A stretch of DNA of 64,000 nt from Kluyvera sichuanensis (GTDB lineage: Bacteria; Pseudomonadota; Gammaproteobacteria; Enterobacterales; Enterobacteriaceae), in assembly GCF_014218705.1 (NCBI RefSeq), contig NZ_JABBJF010000003.1, positions 124,001 through 188,000 of the forward strand, given 5' to 3'. This document shows, one piece after another, positions 38,543 to 48,633 of this stretch. A program made the translations under genes and the position numbers. The number at the start of each line of letters is the position of its first letter. Position 1 is the first letter of the stretch. The notes beneath the pieces are model-generated. The model was not told the origin of the DNA. It saw nothing but the letters and a program-made list of their open reading frames with translations, and ran no database searches.

Positions 38543-39565
38543 TTATACCGCCTTAGAAGGATCGAAGGCGTCGCGCACCGCCTCGCCGATGAAGATCAGC
38601 AGCGAGAGCAGTACGGCAACGCAGAGAAAAGCGGCGATCCCAAGCCAGGGGGCCTGCAGGTTATTTTTGCCCTGAAGCAGCAGTTCACCGAGCGACGGTG
38701 AACCGAGCGGCAGGCCAAAGCCAAGAAAGTCGAGCGAGGTCAGCGTAGTGATGGAGCTGCACAGGATAAACGGAATAAAGGTCAGGGTGGCGACCATCGC
38801 ATTGGGCAGCATATGTCGCAGGATAATGCTGCGATCCCCGACGCCCAGCGCCTGCGCGGCGCGAATATAATCATAGTTGCGGGTCCGCAGGAATTCGGCG
38901 CGCACCACGCCGACCAGCGACATCCAGCCGAACAGCACGGTAATCGCCAGCAGCCACCAGAAGTTTGGCTGCACGACGCTTGAGAGCAGGATAATCAAAA
39001 ACAGCGTCGGCATACCCGACCACACTTCGATAAAACGCTGCCCCCATAGGTCAATACGCCCGCCGTAGTAGCCCTGTACGGCGCCGACAATCACCCCCAT
39101 CACGCTGGAGCAGACCGTCAGAATCAGGCCGAACAGCAGTGAGATGCGCGTACCGTAGAGAATACGCGCCAGCACATCACGGCCGTTAGCATCGGTGCCC
39201 AGCCAGTTTTGCCGCGACGGCGGGGCTGGGAAGGGGATATCGGTGCTGAAGTTAATGCTGCTGGCGCCGAAGCGTATGGGCGTCCACAGCACCCAGCCAT
39301 TTTTCTCCAGCCGCTGCTGCAGCCACGGATCCTGATAATCGGCGGCGGTGGCGAACTCTCCGCCGAAGGTTTTTTCGCTGTAGTTTTTCACCACCGGGAC
39401 GTACAGGCTGCCCTGATAGCTGACCAGCAGCGGGCGATCGTTGGCGATAAGCTCAGCGCCCAGGCTACAGACAAAGATAACCAGAAAGATCCACAGCGAC
39501 CAGTAGCCGCGTCGGTTGTGGCAAAAACGCGCCCAGCGGGCCTGGTTGACGGCGTTTAGGGTCAT
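38543..39565 (-). CDS. yejE: Microcin C/peptide ABC importer permease YejE
   Basis: YejE is an inner-membrane permease of YejABEF. The 340-aa protein (341 in E. coli) has an N-terminal membrane segment, a periplasmic insertion (about residues 45-125) and a BPD-type permease domain with the cytoplasmic coupling motif EFLRTRNYDYIRAAQALGVGDRSIILRHMLPNA. It is separated by 2 bp from yejB and 1 bp from yejF. Confidence 0.96.
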   Translation of the reverse strand: MTLNAVNQARWARFCHNRRGYWSLWIFLVIFVCSLGAELIANDRPLLVSYQGSLYVPVVKNYSEKTFGGEFATAADYQDPWLQQRLEKNGWVLWTPIRFGASSINFSTDIPFPAPPSRQNWLGTDANGRDVLARILYGTRISLLFGLILTVCSSVMGVIVGAVQGYYGGRIDLWGQRFIEVWSGMPTLFLIILLSSVVQPNFWWLLAITVLFGWMSLVGVVRAEFLRTRNYDYIRAAQALGVGDRSIILRHMLPNAMVATLTFIPFILCSSITTLTSLDFLGFGLPLGSPSLGELLLQGKNNLQAPWLGIAAFLCVAVLLSLLIFIGEAVRDAFDPSKAV

Positions 39566-39567
39566 GA

Positions 39568-40659
39568 TTAGCGGCCCTCAAAATCAATGCGTGGGTCCAC
39601 CAGCGTGTAGCTGATGTCGCTGACGATGTTCATCAGCAGCCCTATCAGGGTGAAAATATAGAGCGTGCCGAACATCACCGGATAATCGCGGGAGACGGTC
39701 GCTTCGTAGCCCAGCAGCCCCAGTCCGTTCAGGGAGAACATCACCTCGATCAGCAGCGAGCCGGTGAAGAACATGCTGATAAAGGTGGCGGGGAAGCCAG
39801 CAATAACCAGCAGCATGGCGTTACGGAAGATATGCTTCCAGAGGATCTGCTTTTCGCCGACCCCTTTTGCCCGCGCGGTGACCACGTACTGTTTGCGAAT
39901 TTCGTCGAGAAATGAGTTTTTCGTCAGCATGGTGAGTGCGGCAAAGCCGCCGATCACCGTTGCCAGCACCGGCAGGGTAATGTGCCAAAGGTAGTCGGTG
40001 ATTTTCTGGTACCACGGCAGGGTGTCAAAGTTCGCTGAGACCAGCCCGCGCAGCGGGAAGATGTCGTAATAGCTGCCGCCGGCGAAGAAGACGATCAGTA
40101 CGATGGCGAAGAGAAACGCCGGAATAGCGTAGCCGATAATAATGCCGGTGCTGCTCCAGATATCAAAGCGGCTGCCGTTGTACACCGCCTTACGAATGCC
40201 CAGCGGAATAGAGACCAGATAGATAATCAGCGTGCTCCAGAGCCCGAGCGAGATGGAGACCGGCAGGCTCTCTTTCATCAGTTGCATAACCGAGGCGTTG
40301 CGGAACAGGCTGTTGCCGAAATCAAAGCGCAGATAGTCGCCGAGCATCTTGAAGTAGCGTTCGTGCAGCGGTTTGTCGAAGCCGTAGCGATGGGTTATCT
40401 CGGCGATAACCTCTGGGTCAAGGCCGCGTCCGCCGCGGTACTGACTTTCCGCGATATTGCCAACGCCCGCCCGCGCCTGGCTACGTTCCAGCCCGCCGCC
40501 ACCGCCGGGTAGCCCGCCCTGATGGCCGAACTCTACCGCCGCAATCGCCTGGTCAACCGGGCCGCCGGGCGCTATCTGTACGATAAAAAAGTTGAGCGTG
40601 ATGATTGCCCATAGGGTCGGGATAATCAGCAGCAGTCGGCGAATCAGATAGGCACCCAT
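39568..40659 (-). CDS. yejB: Microcin C/peptide ABC importer permease YejB
   Basis: YejB is an inner-membrane permease pairing with YejE. The 363-aa protein starts [37 protein letters not shown], has a Gly-rich periplasmic loop (residues about 45-75, GGLPGGGGG and [22 protein letters not shown]) and a coupling motif [25 protein letters not shown]. It lies 9 bp after yejA. Confidence 0.96.
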   Translation of the reverse strand: MGAYLIRRLLLIIPTLWAIITLNFFIVQIAPGGPVDQAIAAVEFGHQGGLPGGGGGLERSQARAGVGNIAESQYRGGRGLDPEVIAEITHRYGFDKPLHERYFKMLGDYLRFDFGNSLFRNASVMQLMKESLPVSISLGLWSTLIIYLVSIPLGIRKAVYNGSRFDIWSSTGIIIGYAIPAFLFAIVLIVFFAGGSYYDIFPLRGLVSANFDTLPWYQKITDYLWHITLPVLATVIGGFAALTMLTKNSFLDEIRKQYVVTARAKGVGEKQILWKHIFRNAMLLVIAGFPATFISMFFTGSLLIEVMFSLNGLGLLGYEATVSRDYPVMFGTLYIFTLIGLLMNIVSDISYTLVDPRIDFEGR

Positions 40660-40668
40660 GTTCTCTCC

Positions 40669-42492
40669 TTAACGTCGGGAAGCGGGTAAGGTTGCCGCTT
40701 TATTCACGTCGTACCACCAGGTGTCGAAGCCCGGCGCATCCGTGCCGGAGGCATAGAGCGGGTGGATGCTGGGATAAGAAAACTTATTCCAGTAGGCGGT
40801 TCGACTGCCGGACATATACCACATCGGCAGCATGTAATAGTTCCAGGTCAGTACCCGGTCGAGGGCGCGCCCGAGCGGCAGCAGCTTCTGCTTATTGCCC
40901 TGCCAGCGGATGATTTGGTTGATCAGGTTATCAATCGCCGGGCTTGCCACCCCAGGCGAGTTGTAGGAGGAGTTGATGTATTCCGATGACCAGGAGATTT
41001 GCAGATCTGAACTAGGCCACGGCATCGCCCGCCACAGGCGCGGCATCATGTCGTAGTCGCGCTTACGCATCCGGTTGGTGATTTGCGAGATATCGACCTG
41101 GCGGATATCCATTGTCACACCCAGACGCTGTAGATTGCGCTGGAAGGGCATCACCCACTGATCGTTGCCGCCGGAGGGCAGCAGCAGTTCAAAGCGCAGC
41201 GGCTGGCCGGTTTTTGCATTGATGCGCTGCTGGCCTTTCAGCACCCAGCCGGCGTCGGTCAGCAGATTTCCCGCCTTCAGCAGGTTGTTGCGGTCAAAGC
41301 CGTGCCCGTCTGACGCGGCGGGCTGGTAGATGGAGGTGAACACTTCCGGTGGTAGCTCACTCTTGAGCGGAGCCAGCAGCGTTAGCTCGTCGGCATTCGG
41401 GTAGCCACGCGCGGCGTATTCGGTATTCTGGAAATAGCTGTCGGCACGACTGTAGGCGTTGTAAAACAGGGCTTTGTTCATCCATTCGAAATCAAATGCC
41501 ATGCTGACTGCCTGACGCACGCGGCGGTCGTTGAATACCGGGCGCTGGATATTAAAAGCCAGCCAGCGGGTATCCTGCGCGGCGTTGTTCTTCTGTTCAT
41601 CCTTAACGATGTAACCGCTGGCAAAGTTTTTGCCGATATAGCGCGTCGCCCAGTTTTTAGCGCTGCTCTCGGTGCGCACGTCATAGGCACCGGCCTTGAA
41701 AGCCTCAAACGCGACGTTGTCATCGAGGTAGTAGTCATAGCGGATGGTGTCGAAGTTCCAGCGGCCACGGTTTACCGGCAGGTCGGCGCCCCAGTAATCT
41801 TTCTCGCGCTGATAGACGATATATTGCCCCATCTTCCAGTCGCTGATGCGGTAAGGGCCGCTTGCCAGCGGCGGCGTGCTGAGCGGTTCACTGAGGTTAT
41901 GATCTTTCCAGAACTTTTCCGGCAGAATCGGCAGGGTAAACAGGCTCAGCATATCTTCCTTGCCCGGTTTCGCCAGCTCAATGCGTACCGTCAGTGGGGC
42001 GATAGCCTTGACGGTAGTGCCTTTGTAGACCAACCGGAACTGCGGCACGCCTTCGGTCATAAATTTGTTAAAGGTGAAGGCGACGTCACGCGCGGTAATA
42101 GGGCTGCCGTCGTGGAAGCGGGCGCGCGGGTTGATGGTCAACTCCACCCAGGAATAGTCATCGGCGTAGCGCGCCCGGTCGGCGACCAGCGGATAGTAGC
42201 TGCCCGGCTCGTCGTCGGAGGTGGTGAACAGCGCGTCGTACAGCGAGTCGGTGCGCACCGCGGCGTTTCCGCGCAGCGCAAAGCGGTTGAAGTTATCAAA
42301 GGTGCCGAGTGCGGCTAGCGTGACGTTGCCGCCTTTCGGGGCGGCAGGATTGACGTAATCAAAGTGGTTGAAGTCGACGGCGTATTTAGGTTCACCGATC
42401 ACCGCAAACGCGTAGCTCTCTTTAATGGTCTGCGCCTGCAGGGACAGGCTGAACAGCATCAGCAGGGTCAAACAGACACGCGCTACGATCAC
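40669..42492 (-). CDS. yejA: Microcin C/peptide ABC importer substrate-binding protein YejA
   Basis: YejA is the periplasmic binding protein for oligopeptides and microcin C. I prefer the GTG at 42490-42492 (MIVARVCLTLLMLFSLSLQAQTIKESYAF, 607 aa), because it aligns with the start of E. coli YejA (604 aa) and has GGGGT upstream. An ATG at 42508-42510 would add MRGSPI ahead of it without a ribosome site. The signal peptide probably ends at LQA. SBP family 5 motifs include PRARFHDGSPITARDVAFTF, and DIRQVDISQITNRMRKRDYDMM is conserved. It is first in the yejABEF operon. Confidence 0.94.
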   Translation of the reverse strand: MIVARVCLTLLMLFSLSLQAQTIKESYAFAVIGEPKYAVDFNHFDYVNPAAPKGGNVTLAALGTFDNFNRFALRGNAAVRTDSLYDALFTTSDDEPGSYYPLVADRARYADDYSWVELTINPRARFHDGSPITARDVAFTFNKFMTEGVPQFRLVYKGTTVKAIAPLTVRIELAKPGKEDMLSLFTLPILPEKFWKDHNLSEPLSTPPLASGPYRISDWKMGQYIVYQREKDYWGADLPVNRGRWNFDTIRYDYYLDDNVAFEAFKAGAYDVRTESSAKNWATRYIGKNFASGYIVKDEQKNNAAQDTRWLAFNIQRPVFNDRRVRQAVSMAFDFEWMNKALFYNAYSRADSYFQNTEYAARGYPNADELTLLAPLKSELPPEVFTSIYQPAASDGHGFDRNNLLKAGNLLTDAGWVLKGQQRINAKTGQPLRFELLLPSGGNDQWVMPFQRNLQRLGVTMDIRQVDISQITNRMRKRDYDMMPRLWRAMPWPSSDLQISWSSEYINSSYNSPGVASPAIDNLINQIIRWQGNKQKLLPLGRALDRVLTWNYYMLPMWYMSGSRTAYWNKFSYPSIHPLYASGTDAPGFDTWWYDVNKAATLPASRR

Positions 42493-42563
42493 GATAGGGC
42501 TACCCCGCATTGAAAAGTATTGATTGAAAACGTCTTTTATCCCTGAATCTTAAATGACCTTGC

Positions 42564-44126
42564 TTAACTTGTGAAATACTTTGCTGGCTTACGATATTCC
42601 ACAATCAGCTGCTGCAGCGTGAGCGGGCGGCTTATCAGATAGCCCTGAAGATAGTCGACGCCGTGATCGCGAAGCCAGCTTGCTTGCTCCTCCGTTTCCA
42701 CCCCTTCGGCAACCGTCACCAGGTTCAGGCGATGCGTCAGGGTCAGTACCGCATCCAGCACCGGTGAGGTGATGGTCTCCCGACCGATAGCGTTGACAAA
42801 ACCGCGGTCGATTTTCAGATAGTCGAGGGTGAAGCGTTCAAGGTAGATAAGCGCGCTGTGCCCGGTGCCAAAATCATCGATAGCCACTTCAATGCCTTCA
42901 CCGCGCAGCCAGGTAAACAGGCTCATGGCCTTCTCCTGGTGCAGCATGTCTCGTTCGGTTATCTCCAGCACCAGCTGGAAGTAGTTTTGCGGTAGGCTGG
43001 CCGCCAGGTTGCGGATATCCTGCTGGAAGCTCTCGGCATGCAGGTGACCGGGCGCAATATTGATGCCGAGCTTGGCGCCCGGCGGCAGAAGATCTTTTAG
43101 CACCGGCGCATCGCGGGCGATCAGCTCAAACAGATGGTGGGTGAGGGGGACGATGAGATCCTGCGCTTCGGCATAGCTGATAAACGCATCCGGGGGAATA
43201 TTCCCGGCGGTTGGGTGCGACCAGCGCATCAGCGCCTCTGCGCCGGTAATCTGGCGATTCTTCGCATCCACAACCGGCTGATAGACCACGTAGAACTGAC
43301 GGTGTTTGATGGCAGAGAGGATCTCTTTTCCTGGACGCGAGCGAATGGCCAGAATATAGAGGCACAGCAGGCCGCCGATCAGGCCACAGGTGAGCCCAAG
43401 CAGGATGGAATAGAGCGAGTTATCGCTGCTGAGCGCGTTGCTGTAGAGATAGACCTCCAGCGGCACGTCGTTGATCTTCACGTGGCGAACGGCGGTATCG
43501 GTGATGTCGTCGACCGCAAGGGGTTTGCTGCTAAAGGTAGAGATGGCCGTCTTACCGTTAACCACCAGCGCGACGCCGTTATACGGGGTCTGCTTTGACG
43601 AGTAGAGCACCCAGGGCATCAGGTTGGCGTTAATCGAGGCGAAAACGCCACGGTTCTCCAGCAGCGGGCTTTTTACCCACAGCACAAAGGCTGGGGTGGT
43701 TGGCATCATCGGCGTACCGGGGACGATCCCCATCACGTGCGTTTTGCTGAGATCGAGATCTGGCACCAGATCCTTAAGCCCCAGCGACATCTCCCCGGTA
43801 GCCGATGAACAGTAGGCTATCTGATCTTTCACCAGCAAAAATGCTCGCACGTTCATGCTGAACGCAGCGCGTTCGGTGAGTTCCGACGACACGGCATGGC
43901 ATGGATCCATGGTCAGCGGCTGCAGGGAATCCATCGTCACCAGGATCTGCCTGAAATAGTTATTTAAGTAGTTTTGCAGGCTGGAGATAGTGTTATCAAA
44001 CTGGACCGAGCGGCGGTGATGGAAAATAGAATACTGTGCCAGCCCGGCCGCGAGCGCAATCAGCAGGCCAGCGACAATACTGGTGAGGACGATTCGACGG
44101 TTAATTGATGAGTGGCGAGTGAACAT
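42564..44126 (-). CDS. pdeN: Cyclic-di-GMP phosphodiesterase PdeN (Rtn)
   Basis: PdeN is an inner-membrane EAL-domain phosphodiesterase that degrades c-di-GMP. The 520-aa protein has two membrane segments (about residues 12-32 and 238-262) flanking a periplasmic CSS-motif sensor domain (CSS in QIAYCSSATGEMS), whose thiols report periplasmic redox state in this family. The EAL domain from about 265 has the signature EALMRW, the metal/catalytic motifs NIAPGHLHAESF, EITERD and DDFGTGHSALIYLERF, and ends VEYRKPAKYFTS. It appears monocistronic. Confidence 0.94.
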   Translation of the reverse strand: MFTRHSSINRRIVLTSIVAGLLIALAAGLAQYSIFHHRRSVQFDNTISSLQNYLNNYFRQILVTMDSLQPLTMDPCHAVSSELTERAAFSMNVRAFLLVKDQIAYCSSATGEMSLGLKDLVPDLDLSKTHVMGIVPGTPMMPTTPAFVLWVKSPLLENRGVFASINANLMPWVLYSSKQTPYNGVALVVNGKTAISTFSSKPLAVDDITDTAVRHVKINDVPLEVYLYSNALSSDNSLYSILLGLTCGLIGGLLCLYILAIRSRPGKEILSAIKHRQFYVVYQPVVDAKNRQITGAEALMRWSHPTAGNIPPDAFISYAEAQDLIVPLTHHLFELIARDAPVLKDLLPPGAKLGINIAPGHLHAESFQQDIRNLAASLPQNYFQLVLEITERDMLHQEKAMSLFTWLRGEGIEVAIDDFGTGHSALIYLERFTLDYLKIDRGFVNAIGRETITSPVLDAVLTLTHRLNLVTVAEGVETEEQASWLRDHGVDYLQGYLISRPLTLQQLIVEYRKPAKYFTS

Positions 44127-44177
44127 GCAACTTCTCTATGCTACGGAACTCTAAAGAAAAGAATAATGATGAAGCAT

Positions 44178-44209
44178 AAAAAAAGCACTGCCGGAGCAGT
44201 GCTTTTTTT
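44178..44209 (-). terminator. Terminator downstream of mepS
   Basis: A 13-bp stem AAAAAAGCACTGC / GCAGTGCTTTTTT has a 4-nt loop and T run, transcribed in the mepS direction. It also lies upstream of pdeN and separates the two units. Confidence 0.9.
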
Positions 44210-44214
44210 ATGCT

Positions 44215-44242
44215 TACCGTCAGCCAAGGGAAACTGACGGTA
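44215..44242 (-). terminator. Second hairpin 3' of mepS
   Basis: A 9-bp inverted repeat TACCGTCAG / CTGACGGTA with a 10-nt loop sits 8 bp after the mepS stop and just before the main terminator. It may stabilise the mRNA end. Confidence 0.5.
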
Positions 44243-44249
44243 AACGACA

Positions 44250-44822
44250 TTACGAACGACTCAGGACGCGGCGTGCTTCGTTGTAACGTTTATTCCAGTA
44301 CGGTTCATTCATGCTGGAAATCGTCACACCACTGCTGGTGGAAGCATGAACAAACTGGTTGTTGCCGATGTAGATGCCAACATGGCGACCGGTAGAGCCG
44401 GCGCGGAACAACACTAAATCACCGGTTCGAAGCTGATTGCGTTTAACGGATTTGCCCGTTTCCTGCTGCTCCCAGGTGGAGCGCGGCAGCTCTAAACCAA
44501 ACTGTTCGCGGAAGGTACGCTGCACAAAGCTGGAGCAGTCGATACCGCGCTTGGTGTCGCCGCCCAGACGGTAACGGACACCTTTCCATCCTGCGTATTG
44601 ATCCATCAGACGGGACTTCACGTCGAGGTTACGCACCATGGTTTCAAATTCATCCTGAGAGGCTTGCAGTGACGAGGCATCTTCGGTGCCCACTGCATGC
44701 GTCTCAGAATGCATGTTCTTAGCGGTGTTGCTGGTGTTACTACAGGCAGAAAGCAGAACCGCAACTGCTACTGCTGGAATCGCTCGCAAGATATATCTCA
44801 AAATCGGCTGAGATTTGACCAT
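44250..44822 (-). CDS. mepS: Murein DD-endopeptidase MepS (Spr), lipoprotein
   Basis: MepS cleaves D-Ala-mDAP cross-links so that new peptidoglycan can be inserted; its level is set by NlpI-Prc proteolysis. The 190-aa precursor has lipobox LSAC (Cys27) and an NlpC/P60 domain. The catalytic cysteine is Cys96 in [13 protein letters not shown], with His147 in [13 protein letters not shown] and His159 in FVHAST. It is close to the 188-aa E. coli protein. Confidence 0.97.
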   Translation of the reverse strand: MVKSQPILRYILRAIPAVAVAVLLSACSNTSNTAKNMHSETHAVGTEDASSLQASQDEFETMVRNLDVKSRLMDQYAGWKGVRYRLGGDTKRGIDCSSFVQRTFREQFGLELPRSTWEQQETGKSVKRNQLRTGDLVLFRAGSTGRHVGIYIGNNQFVHASTSSGVTISSMNEPYWNKRYNEARRVLSRS

Positions 44823-45240
44823 TTTCGTTGTTTTCCCTTGAAGTCCTTAACGATGGAGTCGTTATAAAAAATGCCAAACGCGTCTGAGACTAAATACACG
44901 CAATCAATGAGACAATTCTTTGAATTCATTTTTGTGGCTTAGCGCACAAAGTTTTATTTACGAACCAAATAATTGCTCTTTGAAACGACAAACGCGAATG
45001 AGATTACCTTAACGAAAGCGGCATTGCGAGCGCTTTTGCCCGATTTTTTATAAGAAATCGTGATACACAAAGTTAAAAATTGTGAATGGCCAAAATTGCG
45101 TCGCTGGTGAATGAAAAATGGGCAACTCATTCATTATCAAAATGAATGTTGTGACGGGAAGATGACAATAACGCGGTGGGATAAAAAAAAGAAAAAGAGG
45201 GTGAATACCCTCTTTCTGGAATATCAGATGAATTGGTTAT
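44823..45240. other. mepS-lpxT intergenic region (418 bp)
   Basis: No gene is supported here. The region upstream of mepS is AT-rich and must contain its promoter. The lpxT terminator is at the right end (45194-45215). A small open frame starting at 45111 runs over the lpxT coding region and has no ribosome site. Confidence 0.6.
45194..45215 (-). terminator. Rho-independent terminator of lpxT
   Basis: A perfect 9-bp stem AAAGAGGGT / ACCCTCTTT with a 4-nt loop is followed on the minus strand by an almost pure T tract, 26 bp after the lpxT stop. Confidence 0.9.
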
Positions 45241-45969
45241 TTATTGCGCCGATTTCGCTTTGGATAAATGGGGCAAATTTCGTTCAAATAGACCGATCAC
45301 ATTATCGCTTAATGGCGTCATCAGCACCCACGGTACGCCAATCAGCACTGCGGTTAACGAACCGACGGCAATATCGGTAAACCAGTGTGCGCCGATCATC
45401 ACGCGCGGGAAGGCGAAAACCACAAAAATAATCAGTGAAATAATGAACGCTTTCTGACCGAAATAGCGCCACATGAAGGTGGCGAATATCAGCAGCATCA
45501 TTCCGTGGTCACCGGGGAAGCTGTCCCGCGAGCCGTCTTTGGTCGAGAAGTCGATAAAGTCGCTGACGCGGTGTACGCCCGGCACGGAGAGCGACGGGCT
45601 GCTACGGGTGACCGGCATCAGGTGCTGCGCCAGCTGGTTAATGATGACCGCCGACAGCAGCATCACCAGCCCCATCACCACGATTCGGCGACGGCCCTGG
45701 GTGGATTCTTTAAGCCAGAAACTCAGCATCAGACAGCCCATTGCCAACAGCGAACAGCCGTCAAAGGCGCGATTATTAATAATGGCTAAGAACCAGGCGT
45801 AGCCCAAATTATCTGCGGTCAAACCCCGGTTAAAGAAGTGAAAAATGCCAAGGTCGGCCGCGGACCAGAATCCGTGATTTGCCGGCAGGAACCAGGAGAG
45901 AAACAACACCACGCCGGCGGCGTTGAGTAAAATAATCAGGGGATAACGTGTACGCATCTTAGTATTCAT
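45241..45969 (-). CDS. lpxT: Kdo2-lipid A phosphotransferase LpxT
   Basis: LpxT (YeiU) transfers phosphate from undecaprenyl pyrophosphate to the 1-position of lipid A at the periplasmic face of the inner membrane. I chose the ATG at 45967-45969 (MNTKMRTRYPLIILLN, 242 aa; 237 in E. coli); a second in-frame ATG four codons on is also possible, and an upstream TTG overlapping the yeiR stop is less likely. The PAP2 superfamily motifs are present: KDGSRDSFPGDHGMML (SxPGxH) and RVMIGAHWFTDI. Six membrane segments are visible. Confidence 0.93.
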   Translation of the reverse strand: MNTKMRTRYPLIILLNAAGVVLFLSWFLPANHGFWSAADLGIFHFFNRGLTADNLGYAWFLAIINNRAFDGCSLLAMGCLMLSFWLKESTQGRRRIVVMGLVMLLSAVIINQLAQHLMPVTRSSPSLSVPGVHRVSDFIDFSTKDGSRDSFPGDHGMMLLIFATFMWRYFGQKAFIISLIIFVVFAFPRVMIGAHWFTDIAVGSLTAVLIGVPWVLMTPLSDNVIGLFERNLPHLSKAKSAQ

Positions 45970-46001
45970 AGCAATTAGTCTCGGCGGAAACCTTAGCGGT
46001 T

Positions 46002-46979
46002 TCAACCTAAACGAAGTTTCAACAGCGCCGTTTGTAACGAATTCCAGTCGGTTTGCGTGTCGTTTATCAGCTCAATACGGCTATCTGGTGGCGCAACGTT
46101 CTGCGTTTCAATATGCAGATCGGCGCCCTGGCGATTAATACGCACCAGCCCTTCAGGAATACGCATCACCGCCTTCAGACGAGTCACCGGAGAGAGACGC
46201 GCCCACTCCAGCAGGCCGATGGTGTCAAACACGGTTTCGGCGTCAAAAATCCAGCCGCAGGCGTAATAGCCCTGGCCCTCGTTGACGCTTCTGCGCCAAC
46301 GCTGGTGCTCCGGCAGGTTTAACGCCGCGAGGCCTTTGTTTGACGGATGTGAGTGCGAGTGCGCCGCACTGGCCTTGAGCGGCGCCGTGTTGCTGCGTGG
46401 CGTATCCAGCAGGGCATTATCGATGCTGCCTTGAGTGGCTTCTACCAGTTGGCGTTCAGCGCCGTGCTGCTGCCACCAGGCGGCCAGCGCCTGCTGGCTT
46501 TCGACGGTAGCGCGGTCCGTTTTGTTGCTGACGATAATGTCTGCCGCCGCGAGCTGGTCGCGGAAGTTTTCATTGTTGGCGACCTTGTCGTCCAGCAACT
46601 GGCGAGGATCGATCACGCACAGCGTGGCGCGCAGGTCGATCCACGGCTCGTAAACCGGGGCGGTAAGCAGGTCGAGGATCTGCTTGGGATGACCGAGGCC
46701 AGTAGGCTCAATCAGCAGACGATCCGGTTTACCCTGGCGCAGCAGCGTATTCAGGCCGACCTGCATCGGCAGGCCGTTAACGCAGCACATGCAGCCGCCG
46801 GGGATCTCTTTGAGCAACGCGCCGCTGTCGGCCAACAGGGCGCCGTCGATGCCGACTTCGCCAAACTCATTGACCAGCACGGCCCATTTTTCGTCGGCAG
46901 GTTTATTGGCCAGCAGGTGCAGAATTGAGGTGGTTTTCCCGCTGCCGAGAAAGCCGGTGATCAGATTGGTTTTAGTCAC
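46002..46979 (-). CDS. yeiR: Zinc-binding GTPase YeiR (COG0523/CobW family)
   Basis: YeiR is a COG0523 G3E GTPase, a family of metallochaperones, and E. coli YeiR binds zinc. The 325-aa protein starts at GTG (MTKTNLITGFLGSGKTTSI). It has Walker A GFLGSGKTT (residues 9-17), the metal-binding CxCC in EIPGGCMCCVNGLP, and guanine-specificity NKTD. A His-rich stretch HSHSH near residue 217 may hold metal, and a C-terminal CobW domain follows. lpxT follows 32 bp downstream. Confidence 0.95.
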   Translation of the reverse strand: MTKTNLITGFLGSGKTTSILHLLANKPADEKWAVLVNEFGEVGIDGALLADSGALLKEIPGGCMCCVNGLPMQVGLNTLLRQGKPDRLLIEPTGLGHPKQILDLLTAPVYEPWIDLRATLCVIDPRQLLDDKVANNENFRDQLAAADIIVSNKTDRATVESQQALAAWWQQHGAERQLVEATQGSIDNALLDTPRSNTAPLKASAAHSHSHPSNKGLAALNLPEHQRWRRSVNEGQGYYACGWIFDAETVFDTIGLLEWARLSPVTRLKAVMRIPEGLVRINRQGADLHIETQNVAPPDSRIELINDTQTDWNSLQTALLKLRLG

Positions 46980-47103
46980 GAAAACTCCGCAGAGGACATA
47001 GTGATAGTGTTATCTGGATCACTTTATCCTGGCGAAGCGACGTCGAAAAGAGAAGTGTTAAGGCGGGCTAATCTAATATTAACCCGCGAAATAGCAGAAA
47101 ATG

Positions 47104-48570
47104 TTAACTATTGAGCGCGGTCAGCACCGCCTGGCGTGCGCCTTGTTGCACCAGATGCTGCCACGCCTGCTCGATAGCCTGAACAAACTGCGGGTTGGCT
47201 GGCAGGTCGCTGCCGAAAATTTCCTGCAGCGTGAGCAGCGCAGCAACCCGCTTCTCGTCGCTACTGTTCGCCACGATGCCGCGAATTTTCTCCGCCAGCG
47301 GGTCACGAACATCAATCGGCTGCCCGGCATCGTCCACGCCGCTCACGTAGCGCATCCATCCGGCGACGGCCAGCGCCAGCAGCGGCCAGCGGCTACCGTT
47401 CTGGAGATGAATACGAATGCCGTCCAGCAGACGCTGCGGCAGCTTCTGGCTGCCGTCCATGGCGATTTGCCAGGTACGGTGCTGGAGCGCCGGGTTACTG
47501 AAGCGGTCGATCAGGCTATCGGCATACGCGCCGAGGTTTACATCGGTAATGCGCAGCGTGGGTGCCTGCTCGGCCATCATCAGATGACGTGCCGCCCGGC
47601 GGTAAGATTCATCCTGCATGCAGTCGCTGATGTGCGCATAGCCCGCAAGATAGCCGAGATAGGCAAGGAACGAGTGGCTGCCGTTAAGCATACGCAGCTT
47701 CATCTCTTCCCACGGCAGAACGTCGCTGACCATCTGCGCCCCCACGCTGCCCCAGTCAGGGCGTCCGGCGACGAAATTATCTTCTATAACCCATTGGATA
47801 AACGGTTCGCAGCTGATGGCACACGGATCTTCGACACCCAGCTCCAGGGTGATTTCTGCCAGCGACGCTTCGGTTGCGGCTGGGACGATACGGTCAACCA
47901 TGGTGCCGGGGAAGCTGACGTATTCCGCAATCCAGCTTGCCAGCTCAGGGTCCCGACGAGTTGCCATATCCAGCACCGCATTTTTGACCACATGACCGTT
48001 ATCAGGAATGTTATCGCAGGAGAGGACGGTGAAGGCCGGGAGACCACGATCGCGACGGCGAGATAGGGCTTCGACCAGAATGCCCGGCGCGGAGTGGGGC
48101 TCCGTGGGTGATGCAAGATCGTGAACGATCCGCGGCTGGGTGAAATCGAGATGACCGGTCGCCGGATCGATGCAATAGCCTTTTTCGGTGATCGTCAGCG
48201 AGACAATCGCCACCTGCGGCTCACAGAATTTTTCGATAATCGCCGCCAGAGAATCAAGCTTTGCGTTCAGGCACTCGTGGACCGCGCCAATAATAATCGG
48301 CTGATTGCCCGCAGCGCTCTTCTCCATCACGGTAAACAGATGATCCTGCTGGCGGAGCTGGCTCATCAGCACGTCGCCGCTAAACAGGCTGATTTCACAA
48401 ATCCCCCAGTCGCCGCCGTGCTGGTTCAATACCCGGTTGGTTAACAGCGCCTGATGGGCGCGGTGAAAAGCACCAAAACCGAAGTGCACAATCCGCGAAC
48501 GTAGCTGTTGTCTATCATATTGAGGGCGCTGGACGCTGGTGGGAAGGGCACTTGTGGCGATTGTATTCAT
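47104..48570 (-). CDS. yeiQ: Mannitol dehydrogenase-family oxidoreductase YeiQ (fructuronate reductase-like)
   Basis: This is a 488-aa NAD(H)-dependent polyol/hexuronate dehydrogenase of the UxuB/UxaB/MtlD family. The Rossmann segment IVHFGFGAFHRAHQALL, the motif SCDNIPDNGHVVKNAVL and the catalytic region MKLRMLNGSHSFLAYLGYL are present. It is most similar to E. coli YeiQ (same length), which also sits next to yeiR, and is a paralogue of fructuronate reductase UxuB. Divergence from uxuA suggests it may serve as D-mannonate oxidoreductase; this is inferred from context. Confidence 0.9.
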   Translation of the reverse strand: MNTIATSALPTSVQRPQYDRQQLRSRIVHFGFGAFHRAHQALLTNRVLNQHGGDWGICEISLFSGDVLMSQLRQQDHLFTVMEKSAAGNQPIIIGAVHECLNAKLDSLAAIIEKFCEPQVAIVSLTITEKGYCIDPATGHLDFTQPRIVHDLASPTEPHSAPGILVEALSRRRDRGLPAFTVLSCDNIPDNGHVVKNAVLDMATRRDPELASWIAEYVSFPGTMVDRIVPAATEASLAEITLELGVEDPCAISCEPFIQWVIEDNFVAGRPDWGSVGAQMVSDVLPWEEMKLRMLNGSHSFLAYLGYLAGYAHISDCMQDESYRRAARHLMMAEQAPTLRITDVNLGAYADSLIDRFSNPALQHRTWQIAMDGSQKLPQRLLDGIRIHLQNGSRWPLLALAVAGWMRYVSGVDDAGQPIDVRDPLAEKIRGIVANSSDEKRVAALLTLQEIFGSDLPANPQFVQAIEQAWQHLVQQGARQAVLTALNS

Positions 48571-48633
48571 TGTTCACACATCCGATTAACGATTAATTAA
48601 CGTATGCAGTGTAAAGTTATATGACAACAAATT

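Noticed and set aside
45111..45380. Small open frame between mepS and lpxT
   Set aside because: It crosses the lpxT terminator and runs antisense into lpxT, with no ribosome site or homology.
47101..48066. Open frame antisense to yeiQ; similar ones oppose uxuA, fruB, fruA and radD
   Set aside because: All lie inside conserved genes in the opposite frame and show no protein family features.
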